Below the pieces are notes generated by a model. The model saw nothing but the letters and a program-made list of their open reading frames with translations. It did not search any database and was not told where the DNA came from. The position numbers and the translations under genes are program-made. A stretch of 64,000 nucleotides of DNA, from positions 65,869-129,868 of the forward strand of contig QULU01000005.1 of assembly GCA_003481775.1 (NCBI GenBank), in the 5' to 3' direction. The stretch is from Clostridiaceae bacterium OM02-2AC (GTDB taxonomy: Bacteria > Bacillota_I > Bacilli_A > Erysipelotrichales > Erysipelotrichaceae). Below, piece after piece: positions 17,208 through 26,674 of the stretch (position 1 is the first letter of the stretch; every line of letters begins with the position of its first letter).

Positions 17208-18398
17208 CTGAATGAACAAACTTGGTTACAGCATTTAAAAGAAAAACGCTTGGCTTATGGACTATCTCAAAACCGTTTAGCTGTTGCGACTGGTATTACA
17301 AGGCAGTATCTAAGCGATATTGAAACAGGAAAAGTCAAGCCATCAGAGGATTTACAGCAGTCCCTTTGGGAAGCTCTGGAACGCTTCAATCCCGACGCTC
17401 CCCTTGAAATGCTGTTTGATTATGTAAGGATTCGCTTTCCGACAACAGACGTACAGCAGGTGGTCGAAAACATCTTACAACTGAAACTGTCCTATTTTCT
17501 TCATGAGGACTATGGTTTCTATTCTTATTCAGAGCATTATGCTTTAGGCGACATATTCGTCCTTTGCTCCCATGAACTGGACAAAGGAGTTCTGGTGGAA
17601 TTGAAAGGTCGTGGGTGCAGACAATTTGAAAGCTATCTTCTGGCACAACAAAGAAGCTGGTATGAGTTCTTTATGGACGTTTTGGTGGCTGGCGGTGTGA
17701 TGAAACGCCTTGACCTTGCCATTAACGATAAGACAGGGATTTTGAATATCCCTGTACTCACTGAAAAGTGCCAACAGGAAGAATGTATCTCCGTCTTCCG
17801 CAGTTTTAAAAGCTATCGCAGTGGCGAACTGGTACGCAAAGAGGAAAAGGAATGTATGGGAAACACCCTCTATATCGGTTCATTACAAAGTGAAGTTTAT
17901 TTCTGTATCTATGAAAAGGACTACGAGCAGTACAAGAAAAATGATATTCCCATTGAAGACGCAGAAGTAAAAAACCGTTTTGAGATTCGATTGAAAAATG
18001 AGCGTGCCTATTATGCAGTCCGTGATTTACTCGTCTATGACAATCCAGAGCATACCGCCTTTAAAATTATCAATCGGTATATCCGTTTTGTAGATAAAGA
18101 CGATTCCAAACCTCGTTCTGATTGGAAACTGAATGAAGAATGGGCTTGGTTTATTGGGAACAATCGTGAACGATTAAAACTAACCACAAAACCAGAGCCT
18201 TACTCCTTCCAAAGGACGCTGAACTGGCTATCTCATCAAGTTGCCCCGACCTTAAAGGTTGCGATTAAACTTGATGAAATCAACCAGACGCAGGTTGTAA
18301 AAGACATTCTCGACCATGCGAAACTGACAGACCGACACAAGCAGATTTTGAAGCAACAGTCAGTAAAAGAACAGGACGTGATAACAACAAAAAAATAA
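17208..18398 (+). CDS. orf20: relaxase (Orf20, MobT/Rep_trans family)
   Basis: About 396 aa. The N-terminus (about residues 5-60) is a Cro/C1-type HTH (RLAYGLSQNRLAVATGITRQYL), and the rest is the Rep_trans relaxase domain typical of MobT. It nicks oriT and leads the strand into the recipient. There is no ATG in frame near the ribosome binding site GGAGGG (17195-17200); the best placed start is the CTG at 17208, and a TTG at 17193 overlaps the ribosome binding site. The C-terminus ends with Lys-rich residues. The product is otherwise full length for this family. Confidence 0.88.
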   Translation: MNEQTWLQHLKEKRLAYGLSQNRLAVATGITRQYLSDIETGKVKPSEDLQQSLWEALERFNPDAPLEMLFDYVRIRFPTTDVQQVVENILQLKLSYFLHEDYGFYSYSEHYALGDIFVLCSHELDKGVLVELKGRGCRQFESYLLAQQRSWYEFFMDVLVAGGVMKRLDLAINDKTGILNIPVLTEKCQQEECISVFRSFKSYRSGELVRKEEKECMGNTLYIGSLQSEVYFCIYEKDYEQYKKNDIPIEDAEVKNRFEIRLKNERAYYAVRDLLVYDNPEHTAFKIINRYIRFVDKDDSKPRSDWKLNEEWAWFIGNNRERLKLTTKPEPYSFQRTLNWLSHQVAPTLKVAIKLDEINQTQVVKDILDHAKLTDRHKQILKQQSVKEQDVITTKK

Positions 18399-18440
18399 CT
18401 CAAATACAAATTCATTGAATATAGAGAGGAGAACATTTTT

Positions 18441-18662
18441 ATGAATTTTGGACAAAACCTTTATAACTGGTTTCTATCAAACGCTCAATCACTGGTGCTT
18501 TTAGCAATCGTTGTGATTGGCTTGTATCTTGGCTTCAAGCGTGAGTTTAGCAAACTGATTGGCTTTTTAATTATTGCGATTATTGCGGTTGGCTTAGTCT
18601 TCAACGCTGCTGGAGTAAAAGACATTTTACTAGAGCTATTCAATCGCATTATTGGTGCTTAA
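18441..18662 (+). CDS. orf19: small membrane protein Orf19
   Basis: A 73-aa protein with two hydrophobic segments (about residues 14-32 and 40-60), matching the position and size of Tn916 orf19, a TcpA-like/conjugation membrane component of uncertain role. The start follows GAGGAG. It is separated from ardA by about 115 bases holding an inverted repeat. Confidence 0.8.
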   Translation: MNFGQNLYNWFLSNAQSLVLLAIVVIGLYLGFKREFSKLIGFLIIAIIAVGLVFNAAGVKDILLELFNRIIGA

Positions 18663-18778
18663 ATAAAACCGTTCTTTTGTGGAATATAAGTGGTTTTCTT
18701 ATGTTCCGCAAAGGAATGGTACACCAAACGAAGTGCGGTAGGGATTTTTGAATCTCTACAAAGAAAGGACGTGAATAT

Positions 18779-19276
18779 ATGGACGATATGCAAGTCTATA
18801 TTGCGAATTTAGGCAAATACAATGAGGGCGAATTGGTCGGTGCGTGGTTTACCTTTCCCATTGACTTTGAGGAAGTCAAAGAGAAAATCGGCTTGAATGA
18901 TGAATATGAGGAATACGCCATTCATGACTACGAGTTACCCTTTACGGTTGACGAATACACTTCCATTGGCGAACTCAATCGACTATGGGAAATGGTATCG
19001 GAATTACCCGAAGAATTACAATCGGAGCTATCTGCTCTGCTCACTCATTTTTCAAGCATTGAAGAACTAAGCGAACATCAAGAGGATATTATCATTCATT
19101 CCGATTGTGATGATATGTATGACGTGGCACGCTACTACATTGAAGAAACGGGTGCTTTAGGCGAAGTACCAGCTAGTCTTCAAAACTATATTGATTATCA
19201 AGCCTATGGTCGGGATTTAGACCTTTCAGGAACGTTTATCTCAACCAATCATGGGATTTTTGAAATCGTCTATTAA
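18779..19276 (+). CDS. ardA: antirestriction protein ArdA (Orf18)
   Basis: A 165-aa very acidic protein that mimics the shape and charge of B-form DNA and blocks type I restriction enzymes during entry into a new host. It matches Tn916 Orf18 in place, length and the opening VYIANLGKYNEGELVGAWFTFP-type segment (given here in part: ANLGKYNEGELVG). The many Asp/Glu residues and few basic ones fit DNA mimicry. GAAAGGACG lies upstream of the start. Confidence 0.93.
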   Translation: MDDMQVYIANLGKYNEGELVGAWFTFPIDFEEVKEKIGLNDEYEEYAIHDYELPFTVDEYTSIGELNRLWEMVSELPEELQSELSALLTHFSSIEELSEHQEDIIIHSDCDDMYDVARYYIEETGALGEVPASLQNYIDYQAYGRDLDLSGTFISTNHGIFEIVY

Positions 19277-19364
19277 ATCTGTCGGTACATTACTACTGGC
19301 AGATTTTCTATTTTACGGGGTGGCTCAATCAGCTACCCCTATTTTTTATGAAAGGATTGATTAC

Positions 19365-19757
19365 ATGAAGAAAATACGAAGCTATACCAGTATCTGGTCT
19401 GTGGAAAAGGTACTGTATTCTATCAATGATTTTAGACTTCCGTTTCCCATAACCTTTACGCAAATGACATGGTTTGTCGTGTCACTCTTTGCAGTGATGA
19501 TACTTGGCAACTTGCCCCCTCTTTCCATGATAGAGGGAGCATTTCTCAAATACTTTGGGATTCCTGTGGCTTTCACATGGTTTATGTCTACAAAAACTTT
19601 TGATGGTAAAAAGCCTTATGGATTTTTGAAGTCTGTCATTGCTTATGCACTGCGACCAAAGCTGACCTATGCAGGAAAAAAAGTAACGCTTGGCAGAAAC
19701 CAGCCACAAGAAGCCATTACAGCAGTTAGGAGTGAATTTTATGGCATATCCAATTAA
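19365..19757 (+). CDS. orf17: conjugation membrane protein Orf17 (TcpE family)
   Basis: About 130 aa, with two adjacent hydrophobic segments near residues 35-75 and a basic tail, matching TcpE-type channel components. The start MKKIRSYTSIW at 19365 follows GAAAGG; a longer frame begins at 19251 inside ardA and is less likely, although older Tn916 annotation used a protein of about 166 aa. The 3' end overlaps orf16 by 17 bases. Confidence 0.8.
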   Translation: MKKIRSYTSIWSVEKVLYSINDFRLPFPITFTQMTWFVVSLFAVMILGNLPPLSMIEGAFLKYFGIPVAFTWFMSTKTFDGKKPYGFLKSVIAYALRPKLTYAGKKVTLGRNQPQEAITAVRSEFYGISN

Positions 19758-22188
19758 ATACATTGAAAACAATCTCGTCTGGAATAAAGACGGGGAATGT
19801 TATGCTTACTATGAGCTTGTTCCTTACAATTACTCATTTCTAAGTCCAGAACAGAAAATACAAGTGCATGATTCTTTCAGACAGCTTATCGCACAAAATC
19901 GTGATGGCAAAATTCATGCTTTACAAATCAGTACAGAATCCAGCATACGTTCTGCACAAGAGCGTTCCAAAAATGAAGTCACTGGCAAGCTCAAAGCGGT
20001 TGCCTATGACAAAATCGACCAACAGACAGACGCTTTAATATCCATGATTGGCGAAAATCAAGTGAACTACCGTTTCTTTATCGGCTTTAAGTTGCTTCTC
20101 AACGATCAGGAGTTTTCTATGAAAAGTCTTACCGTTGAAGCAAAAAATGCTTTGTCTGATTTTGTCTATGATGTGAACCATAAGCTGATGGGCGATTTTG
20201 TTAGTATGAGTAATGATGAAATCCTGCGTTTTCAGAAGATGGAAAAGCTCTTAGAAAATAAAATCTCTCGTCGTTTCAAAATCCGCAGGTTAGATAAGGA
20301 CGACTTCGGCTATCTGATTGAACACCTTTACGGACAGACAGGCACTGCCTATGAAGAGTATGAGTACCATCTATCAAAGAAAAAGCTGGATAATGAAACG
20401 CTGATTAAATACTATGACTTGATTAAGCCTACTCGCTGTTTGGTGGAAGAAAAACAGCGATATTTGAAAATCCAGCAGGAAGATGAAACCGTCTATGTAG
20501 CTTACTTTACCATTAACAGCATTGTCGGAGAACTGGACTTCCCGTCCTCTGAAATCTTCTACTACCAGCAACAGCAATTTACATTCCCGATTGATACGTC
20601 AATGAATGTGGAAATTGTAGCGAATCGTAAAGCCCTATCTACTGTCCGCAATAAAAAGAAAGAACTGAAAGACTTGGATAACCACGCTTGGCAAAGTGAT
20701 AATGAAACCAGCTCCAATGTGGCGGAAGCTCTGGAAAGTGTGAATGAGCTGGAAACCAATTTAGACCAAAGCAAGGAATCTATGTACAAGCTGTCTTATG
20801 TGGTAAGGGTATCAGCAAATGATCTTGACGAACTCAAACGTCGTTGTAATGAAGTGAAAGATTTTTATGACGATTTAAGCGTAAAACTGGTACGACCATT
20901 TGGGGATATGCTCGGCTTACATGAAGAATTTTTACCTGCCAGCAAGCGTTATATGAATGATTATATTCAATACGTGACCTCTGATTTCCTCGCTGGTTTA
21001 GGTTTTGGTGCTACTCAAATGCTGGGGGAAAATGAGGGGATTTATGTTGGCTACAGCTTAGATACTGGACGCAATGTCTATCTGAAACCTGCTCTTGCCA
21101 GTCAAGGGGTTAAGGGTTCAGTAACCAATGCGTTAGCGTCGGCTTTTGTTGGTTCGCTGGGTGGTGGTAAATCCTTTGCGAATAACCTTATCGTCTATTA
21201 TGCGGTGCTTTATGGGGCACAAGCAGTGATTGTAGACCCAAAAGCAGAACGTGGCAGATGGAAAGAAACCTTGCCAGAGATTTCCCATGAAATCAATATC
21301 GTCACTCTGACTTCTGATGAGAAAAACAAAGGCTTACTTGACCCTTATGTGATTATGAAAAATCCCAAAGATTCTGAATCACTGGCTATTGATATTCTGA
21401 CATTCCTTACGGGGATTTCCTCTCGTGATGGGGAACGCTTCCCAATCCTTAGAAAAGCCATTCGTGCAGTAACCAATAGTGAAGTACGAGGGTTGATGAA
21501 AGTGATTGAGGAATTACGGGTTGAGAATACGCCACTAAGTACCAGTATAGCCGACCATATCGAAAGTTTTACAGACTATGACTTTGCACATTTATTATTC
21601 AGTAATGGTTATGTGGAGCAGTCTATCAGCTTAGAAAAACAACTGAACATTATACAGGTTGCGGACTTGGTACTTCCCGACAAGGAAACTTCCTTTGAGG
21701 AATATACCACTATGGAGCTTTTATCCGTTGCTATGCTGATTGTCATTAGTACCTTTGCTTTAGACTTTATCCATACAGACCGAAGCATTTTCAAGATTGT
21801 AGATTTAGACGAAGCATGGAGCTTTTTACAGGTAGCACAAGGAAAAACACTATCTATGAAGCTGGTTCGGGCTGGTCGTGCTATGAACGCTGGGGTATAT
21901 TTCGTGACCCAAAATACAGACGACCTCTTAGATGAAAAACTGAAAAATAACCTCGGCTTAAAATTTGCATTTCGTTCCACTGACCTTAACGAGATTAAAA
22001 AGACCTTAGCCTTTTTTGGTGTAGACCCAGAGGACGAAAACAATCAGAAGCGATTGCGTGATTTGGAAAACGGGCAATGCCTTATCAGTGATTTATATGG
22101 TCGTGTCGGTGTGATACAGTTCCACCCTGTATTTGAAGAACTGCTCCATGCCTTTGATACCAGACCACCTGTGCGAAAAGAGGTGTAA
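19741..22188 (+). CDS. orf16: VirB4-like conjugation ATPase (Orf16, TcpF-type)
   Basis: An 815-aa ATPase that powers the mating channel. The N-terminal half is the VirB4/TraE-like domain; Walker A is GSLGGGKSFANN near residue 473 and Walker B is KIVDLDEAW near residue 685. The start MAYPIKYIEN at 19741 follows GGAGTG; an upstream in-frame ATG (19690) lies within orf17 and lacks a ribosome site. Stop and next start are separated by two bases. Confidence 0.93.
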   Translation: MAYPIKYIENNLVWNKDGECYAYYELVPYNYSFLSPEQKIQVHDSFRQLIAQNRDGKIHALQISTESSIRSAQERSKNEVTGKLKAVAYDKIDQQTDALISMIGENQVNYRFFIGFKLLLNDQEFSMKSLTVEAKNALSDFVYDVNHKLMGDFVSMSNDEILRFQKMEKLLENKISRRFKIRRLDKDDFGYLIEHLYGQTGTAYEEYEYHLSKKKLDNETLIKYYDLIKPTRCLVEEKQRYLKIQQEDETVYVAYFTINSIVGELDFPSSEIFYYQQQQFTFPIDTSMNVEIVANRKALSTVRNKKKELKDLDNHAWQSDNETSSNVAEALESVNELETNLDQSKESMYKLSYVVRVSANDLDELKRRCNEVKDFYDDLSVKLVRPFGDMLGLHEEFLPASKRYMNDYIQYVTSDFLAGLGFGATQMLGENEGIYVGYSLDTGRNVYLKPALASQGVKGSVTNALASAFVGSLGGGKSFANNLIVYYAVLYGAQAVIVDPKAERGRWKETLPEISHEINIVTLTSDEKNKGLLDPYVIMKNPKDSESLAIDILTFLTGISSRDGERFPILRKAIRAVTNSEVRGLMKVIEELRVENTPLSTSIADHIESFTDYDFAHLLFSNGYVEQSISLEKQLNIIQVADLVLPDKETSFEEYTTMELLSVAMLIVISTFALDFIHTDRSIFKIVDLDEAWSFLQVAQGKTLSMKLVRAGRAMNAGVYFVTQNTDDLLDEKLKNNLGLKFAFRSTDLNEIKKTLAFFGVDPEDENNQKRLRDLENGQCLISDLYGRVGVIQFHPVFEELLHAFDTRPPVRKEV

Positions 22189-22190
22189 AT

Positions 22191-24368
22191 GTGAAACCAT
22201 CAATAGTAAACAGAATAAAATCAAACTGGACGCTGAAACGTCTAGGTAAAGTGGCAATGACAGTGGCTTTCACACTTGTGATTGCCATTTTTCTTTTAGC
22301 CATGCTGGGAACGGTGGTTCAAGCTGCGGGCTTGGTAGATGATACGGTCAATGTGGCAAATGAATACAGCCGATACCCACTTGAAAACTATCAACTGGAT
22401 TTTTATGTGGATAATAGCTGGGGCTGGCTTCCGTGGAACTGGTCGGACGGGATTGGAAAACAGGTCATGTATGGACTATATGCCATTACCAATTTTATTT
22501 GGACAATCAGTTTGTATGTTTCCAATGCGACAGGTTACTTAGTACAGGAAGCCTATTCCTTAGACTTCATTTCCGCTACAGCAGATTCCATTGGTAAGAA
22601 TATGCAGACCTTAGCTGGTGTGAGTGCAAACGGATTTTCAACAGAGGGTTTCTATGTTGGATTCCTCTTACTCTTGATTTTGGTTCTTGGGGTTTATGTT
22701 GCCTATACGGGACTGATAAAGAGAGAAACCACAAAGGCAATTCATGCCATTATGAATTTTGTGCTGGTGTTTATCCTATCGGCTTCCTTTATTGCCTACG
22801 CTCCCGACTACATTAAAAAAATCAATGACTTTTCATCAGACATCAGTAATGCCAGTTTATCACTTGGCACGAAGATTGTCATGCCCCATTCCGATAGTCA
22901 AGGCAAGGACAGCGTGGACTTAATCAGAGATAGCCTGTTTTCCATACAGGTTCAGCAACCGTGGCTACTGCTTCAATACAACAGTTCAGACATTGAAAGT
23001 ATCGGTATTGACCGTGTGGAAAGCCTGCTCTCCACCAGCCCAGATTCCAACAATGGCGAAGACAGAGAAAAAATTGTTGCGGAAGAAATTGAAGACAGAA
23101 GCAATACCAATCTAACCATTACAAAGACCATTAACCGTTTAGGTACAGTCTTCTTCCTATTTGTCTTCAATATTGGGATTTCCATATTTGTATTCCTATT
23201 AACAGGAATCATGATTTTCTCGCAGGTACTTTTTATCATCTATGCTATGTTTCTGCCTGTGAGCTTTATTTTAAGCATGATTCCATCATTTGATGGTATG
23301 TCAAAACGAGCCATAACAAAGCTCTTTAATACCATTTTGACACGAGCTGGAATCACATTGATTATTACGACAGCATTTAGTATTTCAACCATGCTCTATA
23401 CCTTATCGGCTGGTTATCCGTTCTTTTTGATTGCTTTTCTACAGATTGTGACCTTTGCAGGAATCTACTTCAAGCTGGGCGATTTAATGAGTATGTTTTC
23501 TCTACAGAGTAACGATTCTCAAAGTGTGGGAAGTCGTGTGATGAGAAAACCTCGTATGCTTATGCACGCTCACATGCACCGTCTACAGCGGAAACTTGGA
23601 CGTTCCATGACTACTCTAGGGGCTGGGTCTGCCATTGTTACAGGTAAAAAAGGACAGTCGGGTTCGGGGAGTTCTGCAAGGACACAAGCAGATCACTCCC
23701 GACCAGACGGAAAGGAAAAATCAACACTTGGAAAACGTATCGGTCAAACCATCGGTACAGTAGCTGATACCAAAGACAGAATGGTAGACACTGCTAGTGG
23801 TTTGAAAGAACAGGTTAAAGATTTGCCGACCAATGCAAGATATGCAGTATATCAAGGAAAATCCAAAGTAAAAGAGAATGTCCGTGATTTAACCAGTAGT
23901 ATTTCTCAAACCAAAGCGGACAGAGCCAGTGGACGCAAGGAACAGCAGGAACAAAGGCGAAAAACCATTGCGAAGCGTCGCTCTGAAATGGAACAGGTCA
24001 AACAGAAAAAACAGCCTGCTTCTTCTGTTCATGAAAGACCGACTACAAGACAAGAACAATATCATGATGAACAGACCTCAAAACAGTCTAATATTCAGAC
24101 TTCATATAAGGAATCTCAACAAGCCAAACAAGAGCGTCCAGCAGTTAAGTCCGATTTTTCAAGTCCAAAAGTGGAACGCCAAGGCAATACCGTTCAAGAA
24201 AAAACCGTTCAAAAGCCAGCAACTTCAACCACTACAGCAGATAGAACTTCACAACGTCCAATCACAAAAGAACGTCCGTCTACTGTTCAAAGAGTACCAC
24301 TACAAAATACAAGAAGTAGACCACCAATCAAAACCGCCACCATTAAGAAAGTCGGTAAGAAACCATGA
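22191..24368 (+). CDS. orf15: polytopic channel protein Orf15 (VirB6/TcpH-like)
   Basis: 725 aa. There is a signal-like N-terminal membrane segment and about six further hydrophobic segments up to residue 430, then a long soluble Lys/Gln/Ser-rich tail (residues about 440-725) expected in the cytoplasm. Equivalent to ConG/VirB6-type proteins. The start is GTG at 22191 after GAGGTG. It overlaps orf14 by four bases. Confidence 0.9.
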   Translation: MKPSIVNRIKSNWTLKRLGKVAMTVAFTLVIAIFLLAMLGTVVQAAGLVDDTVNVANEYSRYPLENYQLDFYVDNSWGWLPWNWSDGIGKQVMYGLYAITNFIWTISLYVSNATGYLVQEAYSLDFISATADSIGKNMQTLAGVSANGFSTEGFYVGFLLLLILVLGVYVAYTGLIKRETTKAIHAIMNFVLVFILSASFIAYAPDYIKKINDFSSDISNASLSLGTKIVMPHSDSQGKDSVDLIRDSLFSIQVQQPWLLLQYNSSDIESIGIDRVESLLSTSPDSNNGEDREKIVAEEIEDRSNTNLTITKTINRLGTVFFLFVFNIGISIFVFLLTGIMIFSQVLFIIYAMFLPVSFILSMIPSFDGMSKRAITKLFNTILTRAGITLIITTAFSISTMLYTLSAGYPFFLIAFLQIVTFAGIYFKLGDLMSMFSLQSNDSQSVGSRVMRKPRMLMHAHMHRLQRKLGRSMTTLGAGSAIVTGKKGQSGSGSSARTQADHSRPDGKEKSTLGKRIGQTIGTVADTKDRMVDTASGLKEQVKDLPTNARYAVYQGKSKVKENVRDLTSSISQTKADRASGRKEQQEQRRKTIAKRRSEMEQVKQKKQPASSVHERPTTRQEQYHDEQTSKQSNIQTSYKESQQAKQERPAVKSDFSSPKVERQGNTVQEKTVQKPATSTTTADRTSQRPITKERPSTVQRVPLQNTRSRPPIKTATIKKVGKKP

Positions 24369-25366
24369 AGTTGAAAACTTTAGTGATTGGTGGTTCTGGA
24401 TTATTCTTGATGGTCTTCTCACTGCTTCTGTTTGTTGCCATTTTATTTTCAGATGAACAGGACAGCGGAATTTCCAATATTCATTATGGAGGTGTGAATG
24501 TTTCCGCAGAAGTGCTGGCTCATAAGCCTATGGTAGAAAAATATGCCAAAGAATATGGCGTTGAAGAATATGTCAACATACTTCTTGCGATTATACAGGT
24601 GGAATCGGGCGGTACTGCGGAAGATGTTATGCAGTCCTCGGAATCCCTCGGTCTTCCACCTAATTCATTGAGTACAGAAGAATCCATTAAGCAAGGTGTG
24701 AAGTATTTCAGTGAATTATTAGCCAGTAGCGAAAGGCTCAGTGTAGATTTAGAATCGGTTATCCAGTCCTACAATTATGGTGGTGGTTTCTTAGGGTATG
24801 TGGCTAATCGTGGAAATAAATATACCTTTGAACTGGCTCAAAGTTTCTCAAAAGAGTATTCAGGTGGCGAAAAAGTGTCTTACCCCAATCCCATAGCCAT
24901 ACCTATCAATGGGGGCTGGCGATACAACTATGGCAATATGTTTTATGTGCAACTGGTAACGCAGTATCTTGTCACAACAGAGTTTGATGATGATACGGTA
25001 CAAGCCATCATGGACGAAGCACTGAAATATGAGGGCTGGCGATACGTTTACGGTGGAGCTTCCCCGACTACTTCTTTTGATTGTAGCGGACTGACACAAT
25101 GGACGTATGGAAAAGCTGGAATTAACTTACCACGAACCGCACAACAGCAATATGATGTGACCCAGCATATCCCACTATCGGAAGCACAAGCTGGCGATTT
25201 GGTTTTCTTTCATTCTACCTATAACGCTGGCTCTTATATTACTCATGTTGGGATATACCTTGGCAATAACCGTATGTTTCATGCAGGCGACCCAATCGGT
25301 TATGCCGACTTAACAAGCCCCTACTGGCAACAGCATTTAGTGGGAGCAGGACGAATCAAACAATGA
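24365..25366 (+). CDS. orf14: bifunctional cell-wall hydrolase Orf14 (lysozyme-like plus NlpC/P60)
   Basis: A 333-aa exported hydrolase that opens peptidoglycan at the mating pore, like CwlT of ICEBs1. Order: N-terminal membrane anchor (about residues 7-27); a lysozyme-like domain with VEEYVNILLAIIQVESGG and SYNYGGGFL (about 55-160); an NlpC/P60 domain with catalytic FDCSGL near residue 237 and THVGIYLG near residue 300. The gene overlaps both neighbours by a few bases, indicating translational coupling. Confidence 0.93.
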   Translation: MKLKTLVIGGSGLFLMVFSLLLFVAILFSDEQDSGISNIHYGGVNVSAEVLAHKPMVEKYAKEYGVEEYVNILLAIIQVESGGTAEDVMQSSESLGLPPNSLSTEESIKQGVKYFSELLASSERLSVDLESVIQSYNYGGGFLGYVANRGNKYTFELAQSFSKEYSGGEKVSYPNPIAIPINGGWRYNYGNMFYVQLVTQYLVTTEFDDDTVQAIMDEALKYEGWRYVYGGASPTTSFDCSGLTQWTYGKAGINLPRTAQQQYDVTQHIPLSEAQAGDLVFFHSTYNAGSYITHVGIYLGNNRMFHAGDPIGYADLTSPYWQQHLVGAGRIKQ

Positions 25367-25380
25367 GAAAGGAAGATTTA

Positions 25381-26298
25381 ATGATGAAATTTAGAAAAAA
25401 TCAGAATAAAGAAAAACAGATACCAAAGGAAAAGAAACCTCGTGTCTACTATAAGGTCAATCCTCATAAAAAGGTTGTGATTGCCTTGTGGGTACTTTTA
25501 GGGCTTAGTTTCAGCTTTGCGATATTCAAGCACTTTACAGCTATAGATACTCATACTATTCACGAAACAACTATCATAGAAAAGGAATACGTTGATACTC
25601 ATCATGTAGAAAATTTTGTAGAGAACTTTGCGAAAGTCTACTATTCATGGGAGCAATCCGATAAGTCCATTGATAATCGAATGGAAAGTCTAAAAGGCTA
25701 TCTGACAGATGAACTTCAAGCTCTCAATGTTGATACAGTACGCAAAGATATTCCTGTATCGTCTTCTGTAAGAGGATTTCAGATATGGACGGTAGAGCCA
25801 ACTGGCGACAATGAGTTTAATGTAACCTACAGTGTAGACCAGCTCATTACAGAGGGAGAAAATACAAAGACCGTCCACTCTGCTTATATAGTGAGTGTCT
25901 ATGTAGATGGTTCTGGAAATATGGTACTGGTTAAGAATCCGACCATTACCAACATACCTAAGAAATCAAGTTATAAACCAAAAGCCATTGAAAGTGAGGG
26001 GACGGTTGATTCCATTACAACCAATGAAATCAATGAGTTTTTAACGACGTTCTTCAAGCTCTATCCTACAGCGACAGCCAGTGAACTTTCCTACTATGTG
26101 AATGACGGGATATTAAAACCAATCGGAAAAGAGTACATCTTTCAAGAACTGGTAAATCCTATTCACAATCGTAAGGATAATCAAGTCACGGTATCGCTGA
26201 CAGTGGAGTATATCGACCAGCAGACCAAAGCAACGCAGGTATCTCAATTTGATTTGGTACTTGAAAAGAACGGGAGTAATTGGAAGATTATAGAATAA
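25381..26298 (+). CDS. orf13: conjugation protein Orf13 (TcpC/VirB8-like)
   Basis: About 305 aa: a short basic cytoplasmic part, one membrane segment (about residues 32-52) and an extracellular region made of two NTF2-like folds as in TcpC. It belongs to the mating channel. The ATG at 25381 has AAAGGAAG upstream; an ATG at 25363 overlapping the orf14 stop is possible but its ribosome site would be inside orf14. Last gene of the transfer block, followed by the tet(M) promoter. Confidence 0.87.
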   Translation: MMKFRKNQNKEKQIPKEKKPRVYYKVNPHKKVVIALWVLLGLSFSFAIFKHFTAIDTHTIHETTIIEKEYVDTHHVENFVENFAKVYYSWEQSDKSIDNRMESLKGYLTDELQALNVDTVRKDIPVSSSVRGFQIWTVEPTGDNEFNVTYSVDQLITEGENTKTVHSAYIVSVYVDGSGNMVLVKNPTITNIPKKSSYKPKAIESEGTVDSITTNEINEFLTTFFKLYPTATASELSYYVNDGILKPIGKEYIFQELVNPIHNRKDNQVTVSLTVEYIDQQTKATQVSQFDLVLEKNGSNWKIIE

Positions 26299-26367
26299 CA
26301 AATATTGGTACATTATTACAGCTATTTTGTAATCACGTACTCTCTTTGATAAAAAATTGGAGATTCC

Positions 26368-26396
26368 TTTACAAATATGCTCTTACGTGCTATTAT
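26368..26396 (+). promoter_or_regulatory. tet(M) promoter
   Basis: -35 TTTACA (26368-26373), a 17-base spacer and -10 TATTAT (26391-26396), in the position of the Tn916 tet promoter. It drives the attenuator, tet(M) and, on readthrough, the orf7/orf8 regulatory genes. Confidence 0.75.
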
Positions 26397-26427
26397 TTAA
26401 GTATCTATTTAAAAGGAGTTAATAAAT

Positions 26428-26451
26428 ATGCGGCAAGGTATTCTTAAATAA
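26428..26451 (+). CDS. seven-codon leader ORF upstream of tet(M)
   Basis: ATG CGG CAA GGT ATT CTT AAA TAA after AAAAGGAG. The end of this frame forms one arm of a large hairpin with 26518-26535 (GTTTAAGAATACC). Part of the tet(M) leader; real translation is plausible because of the strong ribosome site, but unproven. Confidence 0.45.
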   Translation: MRQGILK

Positions 26452-26572
26452 ACTGTCAATTTGATAGTGGGAACAAATAATTGGATGTCCTTTTTTAGGA
26501 GGGCTTAGTTTTTTGTACCCAGTTTAAGAATACCTTTATCATGTGATTCTAAAGTATCCGGAGAATATCTGT

Positions 26573-26659
26573 ATGCTTTGTATGCCTATGGTTATGCATA
26601 AAAATCCCAGTGATAAGAGTATTTATCACTGGGATTTTTATGCCCTTTTGGGCTTTTGA
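26573..26659 (+). CDS. orf12: tet(M) leader peptide (Orf12)
   Basis: A 28-codon frame with the peptide opening MLCMPMVMHKNP and ending in FYALLGF, matching the known Tn916 orf12 leader. The hairpin at 26602-26640 lies inside it. Slow ribosomes under tetracycline would change folding of this region and allow transcription into tet(M). Confidence 0.75.
   Translation: MLCMPMVMHKNPSDKSIYHWDFYALLGF
26598..26641 (+). terminator. tet(M) transcriptional attenuator hairpin
   Basis: Inverted repeat AAAAATCCCAGTGATAA / TTATCACTGGGATTTTT with a short loop. The 3' arm ends in T5, giving a terminator between the leader peptide start and tet(M). Confidence 0.85.
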
Positions 26660-26674
26660 ATGGAGGAAAATCAC

